DNA of 64,000 nucleotides. It comes from Acrocarpospora catenulata. Lineage in GTDB: Bacteria > Actinomycetota > Actinomycetes > Streptosporangiales > Streptosporangiaceae. The stretch covers positions 60,152 through 124,151 of the forward strand of contig NZ_JAHCST010000023.1 in the NCBI RefSeq assembly GCF_018476525.1, written 5' to 3'. Made by a program: the position numbers and the translations under genes. The notes under the pieces were generated by a model. That model saw only the letters and a program-made list of their open reading frames with translations, made no database searches and was not told the origin of the DNA. This document shows positions 59,858 through 64,000 of this stretch, piece by piece; within the stretch, counting starts at the first letter, position 1; each line of letters begins with the position of its first letter.

Positions 59858-60979
59858 ATGACGAAGCTTATCGACCAGACCCCTGAAGATCTGAACCAAG
59901 TGAACGGGCCCTCGCTTGCCGAACAGTGGTTCGGCGACGTCGCGACGGCCGGTATGCGGGCGCTCTGCAAGGCGCTCGAACTGCCTGACGACTGCCGTGA
60001 AACGGCGGATCAGCTGGTCCCGGCCTTACTCGGCGACTGGTATTCGCGACGCTTTGGAATCACCCCTCCCACCTCCACCGACATCACCGACGACGGGTCG
60101 CCGTTCGAGTACTCGGTGGTGGTGGCGGCCCCCCGGCCGGAAGTGCGCCTGCTCGTCGAACCGCAGTCGCCACAGCAGCCGACGAACCCGGTGTCGAACT
60201 GGGTGGCGGGCTGGGCCACACTGCGGTCTCTCGAAGAACAGGGCCTGGTCGATCTGAGCAGCGCCGAAATCGTCCGCGACCTCTTCGAGCCGCGGTCCGG
60301 CGACGCGGGGTTCGGACTGTGGCTGGGAGCGGTCATCCGTCCGGGCGGTCAGCCGATGATCAAGGCGTACTTCGATCCCAACACGGACGGAGCCGACAAC
60401 ACCTATCTCGTGGTGGCCGAAGCGATGGAACGGCTCGGCTACGCGGCGGGCTGGACCTGGCTGAGCCGTCACGCGCTGGAGAACCCGAGGATCCCGATTC
60501 CCTTCGTCTCCCTGGATCTCACGGACGCCGACGACTCCCGCATCAAGGTGTACGGGGGCGCGGCGGCACGGGACGCCGCCTCCCTGGACGACTACCTCAT
60601 CCCTCTTCCGGGCTATGTGCCAGGGACGGCGCGGAAGTTCAGTGACGACCTGCTGGGTCCCGGCACGATCTTCGACCAGCGCCGCCCCCTGATCTGCTGG
60701 GGCATGACGTCCCGCGACCGTGAACGCCCGACGCAGGGGACCCTGCACCTGCCGGTCCGCTGCCACGTCGACAACGACCAGACTCTTGTCCGGCGCATCC
60801 ATCGGATGCTGCCCGCGTCGGACGCGCAGGCGTTGGAACGCGCGGTGCGCGCGGTCGCCAACCGGCCGTTGACCGCGGACTCCGGACTCATCGCCTGGGT
60901 CTCCCGGAAACTCGGCCCCGGTGCGCCGCACGTGACCGCGTACCTTTCGGTCGAGGGCTACCGAGGCACCCCCGCATGA
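59858..60979 (+). CDS. Indole/tryptophan prenyltransferase (DMATS-type, ABBA fold)
   Basis: Soluble aromatic prenyltransferase of 373 aa, in the size range of bacterial 5-, 6- and 7-DMATS enzymes. Segments typical of the tryptophan prenyltransferase family include DDGSPFEYSVVVAAPRPEVR near residue 80, GLWLGAVIRPGGQPMIKAYF near 155 and DDSRIKVYGGAAARD near 226. The last also supplies basic and Tyr residues of the diphosphate pocket. It would transfer a dimethylallyl group from DMAPP to tryptophan or indole. Regiochemistry cannot be read from the sequence. Its stop overlaps the start of the IPP isomerase gene (ATGA), which directly couples donor supply to use. Confidence 0.85.
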   Translation: MTKLIDQTPEDLNQVNGPSLAEQWFGDVATAGMRALCKALELPDDCRETADQLVPALLGDWYSRRFGITPPTSTDITDDGSPFEYSVVVAAPRPEVRLLVEPQSPQQPTNPVSNWVAGWATLRSLEEQGLVDLSSAEIVRDLFEPRSGDAGFGLWLGAVIRPGGQPMIKAYFDPNTDGADNTYLVVAEAMERLGYAAGWTWLSRHALENPRIPIPFVSLDLTDADDSRIKVYGGAAARDAASLDDYLIPLPGYVPGTARKFSDDLLGPGTIFDQRRPLICWGMTSRDRERPTQGTLHLPVRCHVDNDQTLVRRIHRMLPASDAQALERAVRAVANRPLTADSGLIAWVSRKLGPGAPHVTAYLSVEGYRGTPA

Positions 60980-62073
60980 CCGGGGCCACCGGTCGGCGCA
61001 AGGACCAGCACCTCGACCTGTGCGTCTCGGAAAGGGTCGAGCCGACGGCGAACGGCACCCTGCTGGACTGCGTGGACCTCGTCCACTCCGCGATGCCCGA
61101 ACTCAGCGTCGACGACATCAACCTGGAGTCACTGCTGTTCGGCCGACGGATCAAAGCGCCCCTTGTCATCACCGGCATGACCGGAGGAACGCCACGCGGC
61201 GCCCAGGTCAACCGGGACCTCGCGAGCGTCGCACAGCACGCCGGCGTGGCCTTCGGTGTCGGCAGCCAGCGTGCGATGGCGGAGGACCCGTCCCTCACTG
61301 CCTCCTATCGGATACGTGACGTCGCGCCCTCCATTCCCATCATCGGAAACATCGGCCTGCGGCAGGCCGACCAGCTCGGCGCCGACGGGGTCGCCAGACT
61401 GAAGGACGCCATCGACGCGGATGGCATGGCGCTGCACCTCAACGTCGCGCAGGAGCTGACCCAACCCGAAGGAGACCGCGACTTCCGCGGCGGATACGCA
61501 CTTGTCGAACGCCTCGTCCAGCGGCTTGAGGGCGCCGTGCTGGTCAAAGAGACCGGCTGTGGCATCTCCCCTGCCGTCGCCCGGCGCCTGATCGACTGCG
61601 GGGTGACCGTGATCGATGTCTCCGGGGCCGGTGGCACCTCCTGGGTTCGCGTCGAACAACTCCGCACCCCGGGAAACCATGAGGATGAGGACATGGCCCG
61701 CTGGGGCATCCCGACGGCGGCCGCCACCCTGGCCTGCCGGAACATCCTCGGCGAGGCGCCCGTCATCATCGCCTCCGGCGGCATCCGTACCGGGCTGGAC
61801 GCGGCACGCGCCCTGGCTCTCGGCGCCGACCTGGTCGGCATGGCCTTGCCGCTGCTGCGCGCCTGGGACGCCGGCGGCGCACCGGCCGCCACCGAGGCAC
61901 TCGACCGGTTCATCGACGGCATCCGTCACGTCACCCTCCTCACCGGGTGCGCCGGGGCGAACGAAATACGCCACGCTCCCAAACTCATCCGCCCCCCGCT
62001 GACCGACTGGCAGCGAACTCTTGTCGTGAATTCCATCGCTCACGGGGTTCCAGCGGTGGCGGCGAAGCACTGA
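60976..62073 (+). CDS. fni: Isopentenyl-diphosphate delta-isomerase, type 2
   Basis: FMN- and NADPH-dependent IPP/DMAPP isomerase of 365 aa, slightly longer than the usual 340-350. Family motifs are RRKDQHLDLC at the N-terminus, PLVITGMTGG near residue 64, IIGNIGLRQ near 119 and the FMN phosphate loop IIASGGIRTGLDAARALALG near 263, followed by VGMALP. It lies between prenyltransferase and tryptophanase genes in a tight operon, which strongly indicates a dedicated DMAPP supply. The gene is translationally coupled to the prenyltransferase. Confidence 0.92.
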   Translation: MTGATGRRKDQHLDLCVSERVEPTANGTLLDCVDLVHSAMPELSVDDINLESLLFGRRIKAPLVITGMTGGTPRGAQVNRDLASVAQHAGVAFGVGSQRAMAEDPSLTASYRIRDVAPSIPIIGNIGLRQADQLGADGVARLKDAIDADGMALHLNVAQELTQPEGDRDFRGGYALVERLVQRLEGAVLVKETGCGISPAVARRLIDCGVTVIDVSGAGGTSWVRVEQLRTPGNHEDEDMARWGIPTAAATLACRNILGEAPVIIASGGIRTGLDAARALALGADLVGMALPLLRAWDAGGAPAATEALDRFIDGIRHVTLLTGCAGANEIRHAPKLIRPPLTDWQRTLVVNSIAHGVPAVAAKH

Positions 62074-62099
62074 CCCTCGACATGACTATGGAGTGCGGC

Positions 62100-63506
62100 A
62101 TGGAAGATTCGCGGCTTGCCGTCGAACGCCACGATTGGGCGGCGCTGGCGGAGCCCTACCGGATCAAGGTCACCGAGCGGATACGTCTGCCGGACCGGGC
62201 CGAAAGGGAGGCGCTGCTCGCGGCGGCCGACTACCTGAGCATTCGTATCGACGCCGCCGATGTGTTCATCGACCTGACGACGGACAGCGGCACCGGCGCC
62301 ATGAGCGACAATCAATGGGCCGCACTCCTACGGGGCGACGAATCATATTTCGGGTCCAGAAGCTATCTCAGGTTCGAAGCCGTAAGCCGGGAGGTCACCG
62401 GCTATCCACACATCATCCCGACCCACCAGGGGCGAGCCGCGGAGAAGATCCTCACCGAACTGCTGGTACGCCCGGGGGACATCGTCCTCGGCAACACGCA
62501 TTTCGACACGACTCGGGGTCACATTCTCCACAGGCAGGGCGTTCCCGTGGACTGTGTCGGCGACTTGGTATGGGATTTCAGCACACCGGGTGACTTCAAG
62601 GGGAACTTCGATTTGAAGAAGCTCGAGTTGGCGCTCGAACGCCACCATACCCGGGTGCCCTTCATTCTGATCACCGTGGTCAACAACATGGCATGCTCCG
62701 CACCCGTGTCAATGGAGAACATCCGCGGCGTCAAAAAACTCGCGGACCAGTACGGTGTCATGGTTCTTTTCGACGCCTGCCGTGTGGCGGAGAACGCCTA
62801 CTTCATTCAGCAGCGAGAGCCGGAGTTCGCCGACGCCGCCATCTCCGACATCGTGCTCGAAATGTTCTCCTACGGAGACGGCTGCTGGGTGAGTGCCAAG
62901 AAGGACGCCAACGTCAATATTGGCGGATTTTTCGCACTTCGCGATGAGGTGCTCGCCACCCGGGCCAAAGAACTTCTCGTCCTCCACGAGGGCTACCCGA
63001 CGTACGGCGGTCTCGCCGGCCGCGATCTTGAGGCGATGGCCGTCGGGCTCCACGAGGCGATGGACCAGGAATATCTGGCTCACCGTATCCGGCAGACGGC
63101 CTATCTCGGGAAGCGCATCGCCGAGGCGGACGTCACCGTCAGCATGCCCACCGGAGGCTCCGGTGTTTTCATCGATGCGGCATCGATATATCCGCATCTT
63201 TCGGCCGAACAGCTTCCCGCAGTGGCGTTCGCCGCGGACATGTACCTGGAAGGGGGAATCCGGATCGGCGGATCACTCTTCACCCTGAAGACCATAGACG
63301 TCGAGAGCGGGGAGATCGTTGAACGGCCCTTCGCGCTCTCGCGGCTGGCGATCCCTCGACGCACCTACACCCAGGGACACCTTGAGTACGTCGCCAACGT
63401 CGTCGCCGAGGTGAAGAGAAAGGCGCCGGGAAACAAGGGCTACCGCATCACGTACCTGCCGGAAACCATGGGTCACTTCTTTATTCGATTTGCTCCCCTT
63501 GGCTAG
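62100..63506 (+). CDS. Tryptophanase (tryptophan indole-lyase)-like enzyme, copy 2
   Basis: PLP-dependent lyase of 468 aa. The PLP lysine is in VSAKKDANVNIGGF near residue 266. HFDTTRGH keeps the tryptophanase-type Asp. Pairing with an indole prenyltransferase is the conserved core of a known actinomycete cluster, in which the enzyme cleaves prenyltryptophan to prenylindole. ATG 62100 has GGAG 6 nt upstream; ATG 62082 is an alternative. It starts 26 nt after the isomerase stop and is followed by a hairpin with a short T-run before the monooxygenase. Confidence 0.9.
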   Translation: MEDSRLAVERHDWAALAEPYRIKVTERIRLPDRAEREALLAAADYLSIRIDAADVFIDLTTDSGTGAMSDNQWAALLRGDESYFGSRSYLRFEAVSREVTGYPHIIPTHQGRAAEKILTELLVRPGDIVLGNTHFDTTRGHILHRQGVPVDCVGDLVWDFSTPGDFKGNFDLKKLELALERHHTRVPFILITVVNNMACSAPVSMENIRGVKKLADQYGVMVLFDACRVAENAYFIQQREPEFADAAISDIVLEMFSYGDGCWVSAKKDANVNIGGFFALRDEVLATRAKELLVLHEGYPTYGGLAGRDLEAMAVGLHEAMDQEYLAHRIRQTAYLGKRIAEADVTVSMPTGGSGVFIDAASIYPHLSAEQLPAVAFAADMYLEGGIRIGGSLFTLKTIDVESGEIVERPFALSRLAIPRRTYTQGHLEYVANVVAEVKRKAPGNKGYRITYLPETMGHFFIRFAPLG

Positions 63507-63516
63507 TGACAATTTT

Positions 63517-63554
63517 GCGGGCGCGCACATCTGCGGATGTTGCGGCCCGCTTTT
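63517..63554 (+). terminator. Terminator/attenuator between tryptophanase 2 and the monooxygenase
   Basis: GCGGGC (63517-63522) and GCCCGC (63545-63550) pair, with an inner ACATC/GATGT stem and four T residues after. It lies only 16 nt before the monooxygenase ATG, so read-through rather than full termination is expected in an intact operon. Confidence 0.55.
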
Positions 63555-63569
63555 CAGTGAGGAGAAGGA

Positions 63570-63917
63570 ATGAGGCGGGCAATCGTCCTCGGGGGCAGCA
63601 TCGGCGGAGTGATGGCAGCCCGGGTGCTGAGTGACTACTTCGACGACGTGACCATCATCGAACGCGACGACCTGCCGGTGGACCGCCCTCGGTCCGGTGT
63701 TCCGCAGAGCGCGCACCTGCACGTTCTGCTGGACGCCGGCAGAGTGCAGCTGGACAGGTGGTTCCCCGGTTTCTCCGTGGGCATGCTGTCGCGCGGGGCG
63801 GTGCTCTCCGACAACGGCTCCAACTCGGTGGACTACGTCAACGGTCATCGCAAGGTGGCTCTGGCACAAATTCCGGATGCTGTTGGTGATCTTTGTAGTG
63901 TCTGGCGTTCTTGTTGA
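63570..63917 (+). pseudogene. FAD-dependent monooxygenase, copy 2, truncated by insertion
   Basis: The frame starts with AGGAGAAGG and ATG 63570 and encodes a normal flavin monooxygenase N-terminus: IVLGGSIGGVMAARVLSDYF and RPRSGVPQSAHLHVLLDAGR. After about 96 residues (near 63857) it runs into unrelated sequence and stops at 63917, leaving 115 aa against about 450 in copy 1. In related clusters this third gene oxidises the prenylindole, so the normal last step of the operon is broken here. The downstream half of the gene may lie beyond the insertion, outside the window. Confidence 0.75.
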
Positions 63918-64000
63918 GTCCATGGTTGTCTGAGGGTGATTTCACCGCGCCGTTCTGTAGCCGTTCTGCGGAGGTGGACGGGTGTCGATGGGCGGGGATA
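63857..64000 (+). mobile_element. Left end of a probable insertion sequence
   Basis: Similarity to flavin monooxygenase ends at about 63857, where GGCTCTGGCACAAATTCCGG begins. The start GGCTCT resembles the terminal repeats of ISL3-type elements, but the family is not certain. About 125 nt further a new ribosome-binding site and start codon appear, as expected at the edge of an IS. The other end lies outside the window. Confidence 0.45.
63982..64000 (+). CDS. Start of a probable transposase gene, partial
   Basis: GTG 63982 (or ATG 63988) preceded by GGAGGTGG (63970-63977), a strong ribosome-binding site. Only six codons are visible (VSMGGD), so identity rests on context with the disrupted monooxygenase. 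Confidence 0.4.

Overview
The window is GC-rich DNA typical of a filamentous actinomycete. It carries a WhiB-like protein, an ECF41-type sigma factor with a SnoaL-like tail, a DinB/maleylpyruvate-isomerase-type partner of a second ECF factor, BTAD (SARP-like) regulators, DUF1707 and DUF6220 proteins, and a circularly permuted RsgA. GTG starts and 1-8 nt start/stop overlaps are common. Genus cannot be fixed from the sequence; a Streptosporangiales-like actinomycete is a guess. No rRNA, tRNA or CRISPR array was recognised.

Layout. (1) 1-10.6 kb: a ureide/purine-type catabolic locus. It has a three-subunit molybdenum hydroxylase (xanthine/CO dehydrogenase family, large subunit cut by the window edge), a UraA-like NCS2 permease, a PucR regulator, a DUF2877 protein (AllH-like) and a fused FdrA-DUF1116 protein (AllF-AllG-like), the set associated with oxamate carbamoyltransferase. 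(2) 10.7-17.8 kb: a transmembrane Ser/Thr kinase, an MFS transporter, a divergent oxidoreductase/ECF41 pair with a recognisable ECF41 promoter, and a family-A DNA polymerase. (3) 17.75-20.4 kb: a scrap heap of mobile DNA between two copies of a 28-bp direct repeat. It holds an intact stand-alone TnpB, IS5 and IS982 transposase remnants and small hairpin repeats. (4) 20.6-32.5 kb: mostly housekeeping. It includes a secreted orphan, a metallophosphoesterase, a divergent ADHAP-synthase-like oxidase/GlpD pair, an iron-box-controlled sucrase/ferredoxin-like protein, WhiB, a phosphoribosyltransferase, RsgA with a leader peptide, GlyA under a ZTP riboswitch, and a YihY/BrkB membrane protein. (5) 32.8-36.4 kb: an assimilatory sulfate-reduction operon (sulfite reductase, a 50-aa Zn-ribbon protein, CysH, sirohydrochlorin chelatase) behind a Cys-containing leader peptide and a terminator-like attenuator. 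(6) 36.5-43.9 kb: DUF1707 protein, ArsR/SRPBCC pair, ECF sigma/putative anti-sigma pair, AidB-like acyl-CoA dehydrogenase, and a DUF6220 protein with a multicopper oxidase behind a large bipartite hairpin.

(7) 43.9-64 kb: regulators and a biosynthetic gene cluster. Two tandem, nearly identical ~1100-aa BTAD-ATPase regulators lead into a cluster that appears to make prenylated indoles. The rightward operon carries an ABBA-type indole prenyltransferase, type 2 IPP isomerase, tryptophanase and a flavin monooxygenase. The leftward genes carry a cytokinin-dehydrogenase-like flavoenzyme, a second flavin monooxygenase, an O-methyltransferase and a second tryptophanase. A LuxR-type ATPase regulator lies between the arms. 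The inferred logic is that the isomerase supplies DMAPP, the prenyltransferase prenylates tryptophan, tryptophanase releases prenylindole, and flavoenzymes and the methyltransferase tailor it. The prenyltransferase-tryptophanase-monooxygenase core is known from other actinomycetes. New here are the second tryptophanase, the cytokinin-dehydrogenase-like enzyme lacking the usual flavin-linking His, and loss of the core monooxygenase, which is cut after about 96 residues by what looks like an insertion sequence running off the window.
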